A stretch of 64,000 nucleotides of DNA from an uncultured Pseudoxanthomonas sp. (lineage in GTDB: Bacteria > Pseudomonadota > Gammaproteobacteria > Xanthomonadales > Xanthomonadaceae), in assembly GCA_946479745.1 (NCBI GenBank), contig CAMLGZ010000020.1:1-64000 (forward strand), in the 5' to 3' direction. How positions within the stretch are numbered: the stretch's first letter is position 1; each line of letters begins with the position of its first letter. Made by a program: the position numbers and the translations under genes. The notes under the pieces are model-generated. The model searched no databases. It saw only the letters and a list, made by a program, of their open reading frames with translations, and had not been told where the DNA came from. Of the stretch, positions 44,601 to 52,748 are shown one piece after another.

Positions 44601-44678
44601 GTTGTGAGCCCCCTCCAGACAATGGGCGAAGTTTACTATTTCCGCCGCCGCGAAACGCCAACCCGTTCACAGCAATGT

Positions 44679-46133
44679 TCACAGCAAAGGCGACATCAGC
44701 CGGGCCAGCGCCTCGGGCAGGCGGTTGCGCCAGAGCGAGCGATTGCGCAGGTCGTGCACGGGCTCGGAAGCGGCGATTTCTCCTTCCACCAGCTGGGCGA
44801 GGGTGGCGGCGATCACCCGGTCGCGGAACAGCAGGGATATCTCGAAATTGAGGCGGAAACTGCGGTGGTCGAAGTTGGCGCTGCCGATGATGGCCAGGTC
44901 GTCGTCGCAGAGCAGCGCCTTGGTGTGGAGCAGACGCGGCCCGAATTCGTAGACCTTAACTCCGGCCGCCAGCAGTTCGTCGAAATAGGAGCGCGCCGCG
45001 TAGGTCACCAGACGCGAATCGCTCAGCTTGGGCACGACCAGACGCACGTCCAGACCGCCCAACGCGGCCGAAGTCAGGGCCATGCGCGCAGCCTCGCCGG
45101 GCACGAAATACGGCGTCACCAGCCAGACCCGGCTGCGCGCCTCATGGATGGCGACCACGTGGGCGCGGTGGATCGCCTCCCATGAGGAGTCCGGCCCGGA
45201 GATCAGCGTCTGCGCCGCGATGCTGCCCTGAATCCCGGGTTCGGTGGCGCGCCACAAAGTAGTGCCTTCGAAATCCTTGCGCTTCTGTCCCGTGGCATAG
45301 GCCCAATCTTCCACGAACACCAGCTGCACGCTGCGCACCACCTCGCCCTCCAGCCGCAGATGCAGGTCGCGATAAGCGCTGTCGCCCAGACGCTCGTCTT
45401 CTTCGTCGGTGATGTTGATGCCGCCGGTGAAGGCTACGCTGCCGTCCACCACCACGATCTTGCGGTGGGTACGCAAGTTGAGCCAGCTGCGGGTGAACGG
45501 ACGGAAGCGGGTTGGGTGGAACCATGCAAATTCGCCCCCGGCCTCCAGTAGCGGTTGCAGGAAGCGCCGGCTGACCTTCGACGAACCCACCGCATCCAAC
45601 AACAGGCGCACCTTGACGCCTGCGCGGGCGCGTTCGACCAGCGCATCGCGCAGACGCGTGCCGATCCCGTCGGGCATATAGATGTAGTACTCCAGATGGA
45701 TGTGGTTGCGCGCCCCTGCTACCGCATCAAGAAGCGCGTCGTAAGTGGCGGCGCCATCCACCAGCAACTGCACCGAGGTCGCGCTGGACGGCGGCAGGCC
45801 GGTCGTGGCCTGTCCCAGCAAAGCCAGTTCCGAACAGGTTCCTTCGACCGGGCAGGAAACATCGTGCGATTCCATGCCTCTGCGCGAATGATGCCGACGC
45901 AGTCGATGGCGTTTGATCTTCTGCGGGCCCAGCAGGAAGTAGATCAGGTAACCCAAGTAGGGCAGCAGCGCCAGCGAGAGCACCCAGGTGAGGGTCGCCA
46001 CCGGTTCGCGTTTCTGCAGCACTATCCAGCCGCACAGCAATACGATGTACAGCAGCCAGGCCAGGGTCAGGTACAGCTTGAGGTGTGGGATCGCCCACAG
46101 CGCGTGCCACAAGTTCTGGAAGGTTTCGAGCAT
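44679..46133 (-). CDS. cls: Cardiolipin synthase
   Basis: 484 residues. Phospholipase D superfamily enzyme that makes cardiolipin from two phosphatidylglycerols at the inner membrane. Two N-terminal helices (KLYLTLAWLLYIVLLCGWIVL and TWVLSLALLPYLGYLIYFLLG) fit Cls. Both HKD motifs are present: THRKIVVVDGSVAFTGGINI (about 222-241) and LHTKALLCDDDLAIIGSANFDHRSF (about 403-427). HLEYYIYMPDGIG, SRRFLQPLLEAG and DSSWEAIHRAHVVAIHEARSRVWLVTPYFVP follow the ClsA pattern. A palindromic repeat lies upstream. Confidence 0.95.
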   Translation of the reverse strand: MLETFQNLWHALWAIPHLKLYLTLAWLLYIVLLCGWIVLQKREPVATLTWVLSLALLPYLGYLIYFLLGPQKIKRHRLRRHHSRRGMESHDVSCPVEGTCSELALLGQATTGLPPSSATSVQLLVDGAATYDALLDAVAGARNHIHLEYYIYMPDGIGTRLRDALVERARAGVKVRLLLDAVGSSKVSRRFLQPLLEAGGEFAWFHPTRFRPFTRSWLNLRTHRKIVVVDGSVAFTGGINITDEEDERLGDSAYRDLHLRLEGEVVRSVQLVFVEDWAYATGQKRKDFEGTTLWRATEPGIQGSIAAQTLISGPDSSWEAIHRAHVVAIHEARSRVWLVTPYFVPGEAARMALTSAALGGLDVRLVVPKLSDSRLVTYAARSYFDELLAAGVKVYEFGPRLLHTKALLCDDDLAIIGSANFDHRSFRLNFEISLLFRDRVIAATLAQLVEGEIAASEPVHDLRNRSLWRNRLPEALARLMSPLL

Positions 46134-46169
46134 GCAGGGATACTAGGGCCTGCCGCTGAAACAACCAAC

Positions 46170-46244
46170 CGTAGGTCGGGGCTACGCCCCCGACGCACGG
46201 GAACCCCAACTCTTCATGCATCGGGGGCGCAGCCCCGACCTACG
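46170..46244. repeat. Palindromic pair, GTAGGTCGGGG family
   Basis: Arms CGTAGGTCGGGGCTACGCC and complement, between the divergent cls and radical SAM genes. It may include their promoter region. Confidence 0.9.
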
Positions 46245-46284
46245 TGTCGCCTGCGTTGAGACGGCACGGAGCTAAAATCGACGC

Positions 46285-47361
46285 ATGGGCGAGTTGATCA
46301 AAGGCCGCGGTTCCACGGGCTACCTGCCCGGCCGCTTCGAAGTGACGGTCAGCCAGACTGTCGACGACGGCTGGCATGCCCAGGAGGAAGAGGAATTCGC
46401 CACGGTCCTGCCGCGCACCCAGGTTCGCGAGGAAATCGCGCGCAGCATCATCACCCGCAACAAGTCGCCGGATATTTTCTTCTCGCAGTCGGTAAATCCT
46501 TACCGCGGCTGCGAGCACGGTTGTTCCTACTGTTTCGCGCGCCCTTCGCATGCCTATCTGGGGTTGTCGCCGGGACTGGATTTCGAAACCAGGATCTTCG
46601 CCAAGATCAACGCGCCGGAGCTGCTGCGCCGCGAACTGGCCAAACCCGGCTATCAGGTCAGTCCGATCGCGTTGGGCATCAACACCGATGCCTACCAGCC
46701 CATAGAGCGCAAGCTGCAACTGACGCGCAGCATCATCGAAGTCTTCGCCGAAACCAGGCATCCGTTCTCGTTGATCACCAAGAACGCATTGGTCATGCGC
46801 GACATCGACCTGCTGGCGCCGCTGGCGCGCGAAAACCTGGTGAGCGTGCATTTCTCCGTCACCTCGCTGGACAACCGCCTTTCCGCAGCGCTCGAGCCGC
46901 GCGCCTCCGCGCCGCACTCGCGCCTGCGTGCCATCCGCGCGATGCGCGAAGCCGGCGTGCCGGTCGGCGTGATGGTGGCTCCGGTGATTCCGTGGGTGAA
47001 CGACAGTGAGTTGGAAGCAGTGCTGGAGGCCGTTCGCGAAGCGGGTGCCGGATCGGCCGGCTATGTGCTGCTGCGATTGCCGCACGAAGTGGCGCCGTTG
47101 TTCCGGGACTGGCTGCAGACGCATGTACCGGATCGCGCGGCGCACGTGATGAGCACCATCCAGCAGTTGCGCGGCGGCAAGGACTACGACTCTGCTTTCG
47201 GCAAACGCATGCGCGGCGAAGGCGTGTACGCGGAACTGCTGGAACGACGCTTTGCGCTGGCGCTCAAGCGCTATGGTTTTCCGCCGCGTCATCCGCGCGG
47301 GCTCGATTGCACCCGCTTCATCGCGCCACGCGCGCCTTCGCCGCAGGGCGAGCTGTTCTAG
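46285..47361 (+). CDS. Radical SAM protein of the PA0069 family
   Basis: 358 residues. Binds a 4Fe-4S cluster through Cys76, Cys80 and Cys83 (CEHGCSYC, a CX3CX2C spacing) and uses S-adenosylmethionine radical chemistry; the substrate is unknown. NPYRGCEHGCSYCFARPSHAYLGLSPGLDFETRIFAK is typical of this family and of spore photoproduct lyase relatives. SVHFSVTSLDN, EPRASAPHSRLRAIR and VGVMVAPVIPWVND are also as expected. It stands alone between repeats and the accessory region, with no Shine-Dalgarno that I can defend. Confidence 0.92.
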   Translation: MGELIKGRGSTGYLPGRFEVTVSQTVDDGWHAQEEEEFATVLPRTQVREEIARSIITRNKSPDIFFSQSVNPYRGCEHGCSYCFARPSHAYLGLSPGLDFETRIFAKINAPELLRRELAKPGYQVSPIALGINTDAYQPIERKLQLTRSIIEVFAETRHPFSLITKNALVMRDIDLLAPLARENLVSVHFSVTSLDNRLSAALEPRASAPHSRLRAIRAMREAGVPVGVMVAPVIPWVNDSELEAVLEAVREAGAGSAGYVLLRLPHEVAPLFRDWLQTHVPDRAAHVMSTIQQLRGGKDYDSAFGKRMRGEGVYAELLERRFALALKRYGFPPRHPRGLDCTRFIAPRAPSPQGELF

Positions 47362-47433
47362 CCGAGTCTTTCCGATGAGTAGAGCAAGCAAAACGCCAGA
47401 TGTGTGAGTGAAGGCACAGTGGATGCCAACTCA

Positions 47434-47463
47434 TTGTGTCGCTCTTCCGTAAATCGCTAGAAT
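47434..47463 (+). promoter_or_regulatory. Candidate promoter upstream of the DUF4189 gene
   Basis: TTGTGT and TAGAAT separated by 18 bases, within the 301-base gap 47362-47662. The gap also contains an AAGGA (47510) followed by in-frame GTG/ATG codons that could start a longer form of the next gene; nothing else is seen in it. Confidence 0.45.
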
Positions 47464-47662
47464 CCCGGCTTTGCGATCCGGCCAAGGTCGCACGCGATGA
47501 TTTATCCCTAAGGATTGGGTGCAAAGCATGGACAGGTCGATTCGCCTGGCGGCCAAGGCGCCGCTAGCGGATTCGTTTTCAAAACAGCCTGCGCTTCTGC
47601 GCCCATCTCGCCCCTTATTAAATGTGACATGGCAAACACTGGCTATCGCCGGTGTTCATTCC

Positions 47663-48538
47663 ATGTCCGCATCTCTCTTGCGCATTCTGTTCGCGGTGGG
47701 GTTGTTGCTGCTGGGAACGGGAGGCGCGCACGCTGAAGGAGGGAGCTGTCCTTCGGGCTACTACCCTATTGGCGGGCAAGGAACCATAGGTTGTGCCCCA
47801 CTTCCGGGCGCTGGAAACCAGCAGGCACCGCAGGCGGCCCCCAGCAGTAGCTATGCAGCGATTGCTTGGCATCCCGATGCCGCCGACATTTGGGTGGATG
47901 GCAACTACACCGGCCCCAATGCCGCCGAGCGCGGCGCGCTCGAGATGTGCAACCAGATGATGGGTGGCGGCTGCACATCGACGGGGGAGTGGTCGAACTC
48001 GTCGATGACGGTCATCCGCGATCGGGCCGGAAATTTCTACAACAGCTGGAACGGCCAAGATAGAGCTGGACGTGGGCAGGCGCTGGCTGAATGCTCGGCT
48101 AAGCAACTGTTGCCGTGCGAGGTTTTCGCGACCATCCGCTCAAGCACCGGTCGGCGTTCGCCGGGTGCTTCCGCGCGCAAATTCTATGCGGCGTCTGCTT
48201 GGGTCGATGGCGTCGATGGATATGACCATAAGCTCTATATCGCAAGCGGTTATCGCACGGTCGATGCCGCGAACGCGGCGGCGATCAAAGCATGTAGTGA
48301 TGCCACTTCTCATCCTTGCAAAACCAGCATGTGGACCGGCAACGGATTTATCCAGACCTATCGACTGAATGGCACCGACGATAGCGTGACCGTCGAAACC
48401 ACGGCCAAGCGCGCGCAGGAAGCCGCCAGGCTCAACTGCAAGAAACAGAAGAAAGCTACTTGCGAGCTCCAGGCGCTGTTCGATAGCCGCAAACCTGGAC
48501 TATTCGCGCACGATTTCACCAAAACCACGGCGCGGTAA
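47663..48538 (+). CDS. DUF4189 domain protein, secreted, cysteine-containing
   Basis: 291 residues from ATG 47663, chosen because it yields a proper signal peptide (MSASLLRILFAVGLLLLGTGGAHA). An in-frame extension of 48 codons back to 47519 follows a decent AAGGA and cannot be excluded. The mature part has two DUF4189-like segments: SSSYAAIAWHPDAADIWVDGNYTGPNAAERGALEMCNQM with GGGCTSTGEW, and KFYAASAWVDGVD with NAAAIKACSDATSHPCKTSMW. These domains are widespread in Xanthomonadaceae secreted proteins of unknown role, often in accessory loci. Cysteine pairs suggest disulfides. Confidence 0.82.
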   Translation: MSASLLRILFAVGLLLLGTGGAHAEGGSCPSGYYPIGGQGTIGCAPLPGAGNQQAPQAAPSSSYAAIAWHPDAADIWVDGNYTGPNAAERGALEMCNQMMGGGCTSTGEWSNSSMTVIRDRAGNFYNSWNGQDRAGRGQALAECSAKQLLPCEVFATIRSSTGRRSPGASARKFYAASAWVDGVDGYDHKLYIASGYRTVDAANAAAIKACSDATSHPCKTSMWTGNGFIQTYRLNGTDDSVTVETTAKRAQEAARLNCKKQKKATCELQALFDSRKPGLFAHDFTKTTAR

Positions 48539-48621
48539 CTCGTCTGCAGAGGCCCGCTTCTGAATTTATTTCGATCAAAGGCCGGGCCATATGTACGAAG
48601 ACACGCGAACAGAACCGCAGA

Positions 48622-48684
48622 AAAGTGACCGATCTATTTGTATATCATCCGAAGACGGTTCGCGTGAAAAAAAGAATCGAATGA
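48622..48684 (+). pseudogene. Detached 3' end of a paralogue of the 48751 membrane gene
   Basis: Reads KVTDLFVYHPKTVRVKKRIE and stop. The intact neighbour ends KKVADLFVDRPKTV. At base level 27 of 30 positions match across the core (48631-48660 against 49198-49227), and both copies are followed by ATGAGAATAAAT. No start or upstream part is present. Confidence 0.7.
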
Positions 48685-48750
48685 GAATAAATCTGTCACC
48701 TTTTCTCTTTTCTCCTCAGTCACCTTTTCTCCTCAGCGCAAGGAATGCAA

Positions 48751-49227
48751 ATGCGAGTTGAAGAACGCGCTACGCCCGACTACCGATCAGTTAATGTCAT
48801 CTCGTATCTATTGCTTGGCATCAGCATCGCGCTGTTCATTACTTGCTTGTTTCTGACCGCCTACACCATCTCTGGAAGGTCCGCCCCGACTGGCTTTGAG
48901 ATGCTGCTCATTGGATGGATGGGCATCTTGTATTCCATGCTTGAGTGGTATGCGAATCCTTTACTGGTCATTTCATGGGCCCTAATAGCCTTCAGATTTC
49001 GCGCTATCAGCTTGCTCTTTTCTCTAGGCTCGCTCTATCTCGCCATGTCGTTTCTTAGCAGGACGCAAATGATCCTGAACGAAGCCCCCGACTATGGAGA
49101 CATAGCTTCCCGCGACGCTGGGTACTGGGTATGGATCGCCAGCATTTCGTTTTCCATCGCAGCTGCTGTGATCCCTCTTGGCAAAAAGGTGGCAGATCTA
49201 TTCGTAGATCGTCCGAAGACGGTTTGA
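48751..49227 (+). CDS. Hypothetical four-helix membrane protein
   Basis: 158 residues. ATG 48751 has AAGGA six bases upstream; the ATG two codons earlier abuts that site. Hydrophobic segments at about 19-41 (YLLLGISIALFITCLFLTAYTI), 52-63, 70-105 (PLLVISWALIAFRFRAISLLFSLGSLYLAM) and 128-147 (YWVWIASISFSIAAAVIPL). No recognised family. Codon and base use are more AT-rich than in its neighbours. A fragment of a paralogous copy lies just upstream. Followed 32 bases later by a lipoprotein gene. It may be an immunity or accessory gene of a decayed locus; this is inference. Confidence 0.6.
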   Translation: MRVEERATPDYRSVNVISYLLLGISIALFITCLFLTAYTISGRSAPTGFEMLLIGWMGILYSMLEWYANPLLVISWALIAFRFRAISLLFSLGSLYLAMSFLSRTQMILNEAPDYGDIASRDAGYWVWIASISFSIAAAVIPLGKKVADLFVDRPKTV

Positions 49228-49259
49228 TATGCGTGATCGAGATCGAAATGAGAATAAAT

Positions 49260-49892
49260 ATGCCGCCACTCCTGCATAGCATCATGAAGCAACGGACGCG
49301 TCTTGCCGGCATTATCCTTTTGGCGCTATCTGCTTCTTCATGCAGTTCATCTCCGGAAGCACTTGATATCAAGCGCAATCCAAACCCGAAGCAGCGCTAC
49401 GAGATCACCCTGACTATCAAGGATGCGCCGGGACCGCTTGAACCCGCGAACGCAACCGCGAACTACGTAACCGATAGCGACTGCGTACCCCGAAAACCCA
49501 TCAGTGGGGCCGCCCCTGTGCAAGTTGAGGTCCCGATCGTTTTCGACCGCTTGACGCCCAACACCTATCGCGGTGAGATCTACAAGGACGTGCTCAAGAA
49601 CGCGGACTACTACGGTCTGGGCATGTGTCATTGGCGGATAAATCTTGTGCGCGTGGCGTACGAGGGAGAGGGAGTGCTTTTTGGTTCGCGTGTTGCTGGC
49701 GGCGACGCGTCTGATCCTTTCGGTGAAATCGCCCCATCGCAATCAAGCATAAATTACTACCTGAAAAAGGATTATGGCAATGCTTCCCTTCGGAATGAGT
49801 CAGCCCCCGCTTTTTCTGCGGACGACATTGCCAGCCGTCCTGAGAAAGATTACTTCTCCATCACCATGGAATCGAAGGCAGATTTCCAATGA
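49260..49892 (+). CDS. Putative lipoprotein, possible immunity-type protein
   Basis: 210 residues from ATG 49260 (GAG seven bases upstream; 49248 and 49284 are alternatives). The N-terminal hydrophobic stretch ends ALSASSCSSS, a weak lipobox. The body YEITLTIKDAPGPLEPANATANYVTDSDCVPRKPISG and YRGEIYKDVLKNADYYGLGMCHWRINLVRV resembles, from memory, lipoproteins encoded beside type VI or other secreted effectors in Xanthomonadaceae and Burkholderia, often in tandem copies; I cannot confirm by search. One conserved Cys pair (SDC and GMC) may form a disulfide. Its stop overlaps the next small frame by ATGA. Confidence 0.65.
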   Translation: MPPLLHSIMKQRTRLAGIILLALSASSCSSSPEALDIKRNPNPKQRYEITLTIKDAPGPLEPANATANYVTDSDCVPRKPISGAAPVQVEVPIVFDRLTPNTYRGEIYKDVLKNADYYGLGMCHWRINLVRVAYEGEGVLFGSRVAGGDASDPFGEIAPSQSSINYYLKKDYGNASLRNESAPAFSADDIASRPEKDYFSITMESKADFQ

Positions 49893-50050
49893 GCATGTAC
49901 ACAAATGAGCATGGGGTCGAAGTAAGTTTCATGGACTGCGACTTAGAGGAAGGGAAAAGGCGGGACGCGAACCGTGGCGACAACATCTCCGCCTACTATG
50001 CAGAACCCTTCCAAATCCGGTGGATTATCGAGGCGTGCGAAAGTGTCTAG
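49889..50050 (+). CDS. Small ORF, probably the 5' part of a broken gene
   Basis: 53 codons starting at an ATGA overlap with the lipoprotein stop (MSMYTNEHGVEVSFMDCDLEEG onward, ending WIIEACESV). It reads as a normal hydrophilic N-terminus that stops abruptly, while a second frame continues with plausible protein sequence from about 50020. The two may be parts of one gene disrupted by a frameshift. No family recognised. Confidence 0.45.
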   Translation: MSMYTNEHGVEVSFMDCDLEEGKRRDANRGDNISAYYAEPFQIRWIIEACESV

Positions 50051-50224
50051 CCGGCTACACGCACTACGACACCGGCCGTTGGGTCGATGACGATTCCTGC
50101 GACCTGTTCAACGGAGTCTGCTACGACGCGGAAGTCCACGTGATCCGACAACGGGGCCGCCACGCCCAACGGCTACTTCCTTGCCGACACCAACAGCCGC
50201 GTCTACGAACTAGGGAGGGCCTGA
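50020..50224 (+). pseudogene. Frameshifted remnant of an unknown protein
   Basis: From 50020 the frame gives CLAGYTHYDTGRWVDDDSCDLFNGVCYDAEVHVIR, then after a frameshift near 50150 another frame gives DNGAATPNGYFLADTNSRVYELGRA and TGA at 50222-50224. Both halves look like protein while the joined frame does not. Two bases appear to be missing at the ATCCGACAAC join. It could continue the frame starting at 49889. Confidence 0.55.
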
Positions 50225-50238
50225 ACAACCCTTGTCTT

Positions 50239-50309
50239 GTCATCACGAGCATAGAGAGGGATCTGTTTTCCCTTGCAAACAGCAGATCCCTCTCTACGCT
50301 CGGGATGAC
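50239..50309. repeat. Palindromic repeat, GAGAGGGATCTG family
   Basis: GTCATCACGAGCATAGAGAG and complementary GAGATCCCTC-type arms around a short GTTTTCCCTTGC loop region. A half copy occurs at 52024. Confidence 0.85.
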
Positions 50310-50556
50310 AGCCGAGTTGTTTGGAGTTCGGTAGTCCTCTGGCCCGTGTTGCCCCGGTCGTCATTACTAGCAACAGCCCCGATAGTCGCGCGATTGATAA
50401 TCGCCGATGGTCCGAAACGCGCTAAGCTTGGTCAATGGCGCGTTGTTGAACTACGACTATCAAAGCGACGCCATTGCTTGGGGAAGCAAGAAGAATCCAA
50501 AACGGGTCAATCAGGGCCGGCGCGTGATTGCCTGGCCTCTCATCAAGGGGATACAA

Positions 50557-51075
50557 ATGAAATTCAGTTCCATGTCAGTTGCCGCGGCTCTGTTCGTTCT
50601 GATCGCTCCGGTGGCCTTTGCTGCGCAAAAAATCGCGCCATCGCAGTACCACGACAAGGACAAACAGGAGGCCGCACGCGCGCTGCTCGAGATGGCCAAG
50701 GTGCAGGCCGGGAAGGGCAGCTGGGAGCGCATCGCGGTCGGCCGCATCTACTACCTGGGCGGCTTCAAGGCCGAGGGTCAGGCGATCTTCGACGATGTGC
50801 TGGCCAACGATCCGGAAGGCACCGATCTGTTTCGCATCGCACGGATCTACCGGCAGGCTGGCGAATGGGAGCGGGCCAAGGTGCTGTTCGAACGGGCGCT
50901 GCAGGAGAAGCCGAAAGACGCGCAGGGCATAGCCGAGCTGGGCGCCTACTACATGCTGCTTGGCGACCGCGCTGCCGCCGAACAGCTGTTCGACCGTTCC
51001 TTCCAACGCGAAGACGAACTGTGGTCGACAGTGGCGGCCGCCGGCAGCTACCTGGGCGTGCCGCCGCAGGAGTAG
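50557..51075 (+). CDS. Exported TPR-like protein
   Basis: 172 residues; ATG 50557 has AAGGGG seven bases upstream. A much longer frame from 50407 lacks a signal and is rejected. Signal peptide MKFSSMSVAAALFVLIAPVAFA. Mature part has about three TPR hairpins: WERIAVGRIYYLGGFKAEGQAIFDDVLANDPEGTDLFRIARIYRQAGEWERAKVLFERALQEKPKDAQGIAELGAYYMLLGDRAAAEQLFDRSF in four blocks. A periplasmic interaction protein of unknown partner. The base composition returns to that of the core genome here, so it marks the right edge of the accessory stretch. Confidence 0.82.
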   Translation: MKFSSMSVAAALFVLIAPVAFAAQKIAPSQYHDKDKQEAARALLEMAKVQAGKGSWERIAVGRIYYLGGFKAEGQAIFDDVLANDPEGTDLFRIARIYRQAGEWERAKVLFERALQEKPKDAQGIAELGAYYMLLGDRAAAEQLFDRSFQREDELWSTVAAAGSYLGVPPQE

Positions 51076-51105
51076 TTCTGCCGCCAGCAGTACACGGGTG
51101 TTTCA

Positions 51106-51193
51106 TGTAGAGCCGAGCTTGCTCGGCTGCTTTTCACGGTTGCGCCGAACACGAAAAGCCAAGTCGCTGGGTCCCCGCCTTCGCGGGGATGAC
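51106..51193. repeat. Two short palindromic repeats in tandem
   Basis: First GTAGAGCCGAGCTTGCTCGGCTGCTTTT (51108-51134), a hairpin ending in T4 that may act as a terminator for the TPR gene. Then GCTGGGTCCCCGCCTTCGCGGGGATGAC (51166-51193), a variant of the CGTCATCCCGGCGAA family. Confidence 0.8.
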
Positions 51194-51225
51194 GATCCGA
51201 GGATGTGGGGGATGCGGACAGAAGA

Positions 51226-51930
51226 TCAGCTGGCTGCGTAAAGCTTTTCCGCCGGCTGGAACAGAATCCAGCTGGTGGCGATGAACTTGTCGCCGTTCTG
51301 CGGGCGGTTGCCGCGGTGGGTGTGGGTGAAGGCGGTGGGCGCGATCAGCAGGCTGCCGGTGCGCGGTTTGACCTTGCGTTGCTGGAACAGGAATTCGGTT
51401 TCGCCTTCCTCGAACCCGTCATTGAGATACAGCGTCCACAGCAGATGCCGGTGCAGAGTTTCGGCGCTGGCGTCGCGCGGGAAAAGCTCGCAATGCCAAT
51501 AGGGGTATCCGCCTTCGCCGGATGAATACCATTGCAGGTTGATCGCGCCGGGACGCAGGCAGGCGCGCGCCAGTTCTGCGATGGCTTTGTCGTCCATCAC
51601 GGAGAAATCCTCAGCCTGCAGACGCCGCGGCGCGCCGTTGGCATCTGGCTGCTGCAGCATCAGCGGCGAGATCAGGGCCTGCGGATACTTGCGCAGATAC
51701 TCCAGCAACCCACTGAAGACGGCTTGCTGCAGGCGCGCATCCACCGCGGCCCAGTCCGCATTGCCGCTGATGCGCAAATCGCGGCTGCGCTTGAGTTCGG
51801 GATACACCCCTCCACCTACGCGGCCGGGTTGCAGACCCTCGCTACCGCGCATCCGCGCCACGATGGCGTCGCAGGTGGCGCCGTCGATGGCGTCGGGATA
51901 GATCTCGATGAAGTCGGCGATGTTTTGCAT
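51226..51930 (-). CDS. 2-oxoglutarate/Fe(II)-dependent oxygenase superfamily protein
   Basis: 234 residues. The double-stranded beta-helix metal site can be seen: His146 and Glu148 in YPYWHCELFPRD and a distal His (203 or 205) in PTAFTHTHRGNRP, with Arg206 or Arg209 suited to bind 2-oxoglutarate. FLFQQRKVKPRTGSLLIAPTAFTHTHRG is the typical strand pair, as in prolyl-4-hydroxylase-like (P4Hc) enzymes. Glu in place of the usual Asp in HxD is within family limits. Substrate unknown. It starts without a clear Shine-Dalgarno and stands alone. Confidence 0.83.
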   Translation of the reverse strand: MQNIADFIEIYPDAIDGATCDAIVARMRGSEGLQPGRVGGGVYPELKRSRDLRISGNADWAAVDARLQQAVFSGLLEYLRKYPQALISPLMLQQPDANGAPRRLQAEDFSVMDDKAIAELARACLRPGAINLQWYSSGEGGYPYWHCELFPRDASAETLHRHLLWTLYLNDGFEEGETEFLFQQRKVKPRTGSLLIAPTAFTHTHRGNRPQNGDKFIATSWILFQPAEKLYAAS

Positions 51931-52023
51931 GACGTGATTCTAAAGGCTACGCGCGGGAATTCAGCAATGCTCCCTGGCAATGGGATAGCCAGGCGCAGGC
52001 GGATCGGCATTTCTGTGAAGCAG

Positions 52024-52054
52024 GAGCAGATCCCTCGCCGCGCTCGGGATGACG
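52024..52054. repeat. Half copy of the GCAGATCCCTC repeat
   Basis: GAGCAGATCCCTCGCCGCGCTCGGGATGACG, matching one arm of the element at 50239 with a few changes. Lies in the 179-base gap between the oxygenase and response regulator genes, otherwise empty. Confidence 0.8.
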
Positions 52055-52109
52055 AAGATGGATTGGGACGACCAAGGAGGTTGACTATCAGGCTGGGAGG
52101 ACGAATCGA

Positions 52110-52748
52110 CTAGATGATCCGCAGCGTGATCGCCTTCAGCACAGCGCGGGTACGGTCGCGGGTACCCAGCTTGTCCAGAATGGTGGAGACGTAGTTCTTT
52201 ACCGTACCTTCGGCCAGGAACAGACTGCGCGCGATTTCCTTGTTGGAATAACCGCCGGCCAGCAAACGCAGGATCGCCACTTCGCGGGCGCCGAAGGTTT
52301 CGGTGGGCGCGGTTTCGTCGCGGAAACGGAAACGCGCGCGCACCGGGTCGGTGCTCACCGGCTGCAGCAAGGTCTCGCCGGCGGCTACCCGCACGATGGC
52401 GTCGCGCAGGTCTTCGGGCGCGGCGTCTTTCAACAGGAATCCTTGCGCGCCCGCATCGGTAGCGCGCAGCAGCAAGTCGCTGTCGTCGAAAGTGGTGAGC
52501 AGCAGCATGGGCGTGGCGTCGCCGCGCTCGCGCAACCGCTGCAGCGCCTGGATGCCGTCGGTGCCCGGCATACGGATGTCGCTGAGCACCACGTCCACAG
52601 ATTGCTGTTCCAGTTTCCGCAGCAGGTCGTCGCCGTCTTCGGCTTCCAGCGCCACATCGATGTTCTGCTGCAGCAACAACGCGCGCAAGCCCGCGCGAAC
52701 CAACGCCTGGTCGTCGGCTAACGCAACACGGACCGTGCTCATACTCAT
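52110..52748 (-). CDS. NarL/LuxR-family response regulator
   Basis: 212 residues. Receiver domain with acidic pocket Asp12-Asp13, phosphoacceptor Asp57 in VVLSDIRMPG, Thr in LLLTTFDDS and Lys in FLLKDA. C-terminal GerE-type HTH from about 150: FGAREVAILRLLAGGYSNKEIARSLFLAEGTVKNYVSTILDKLGTRDRTRAV. It is translationally coupled to the sensor kinase (ATGA overlap at 52745-52748). Similar to DesR, which senses membrane fluidity in Bacillus, but the signal here is unknown. Confidence 0.93.
   Translation of the reverse strand: MSMSTVRVALADDQALVRAGLRALLLQQNIDVALEAEDGDDLLRKLEQQSVDVVLSDIRMPGTDGIQALQRLRERGDATPMLLLTTFDDSDLLLRATDAGAQGFLLKDAAPEDLRDAIVRVAAGETLLQPVSTDPVRARFRFRDETAPTETFGAREVAILRLLAGGYSNKEIARSLFLAEGTVKNYVSTILDKLGTRDRTRAVLKAITLRII

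Noticed and set aside
50139..50156. CCACGTG core near 50144
   Set aside because: The flanks do not form the 14-base palindrome, so it is not counted as parS.
51099..51120. Possible fourth parS site near GTTTCATGTAGAGCC
   Set aside because: Only the left half matches the ParB consensus and it lacks the CACGTG core; it belongs to the GAGCCGAGC repeat.
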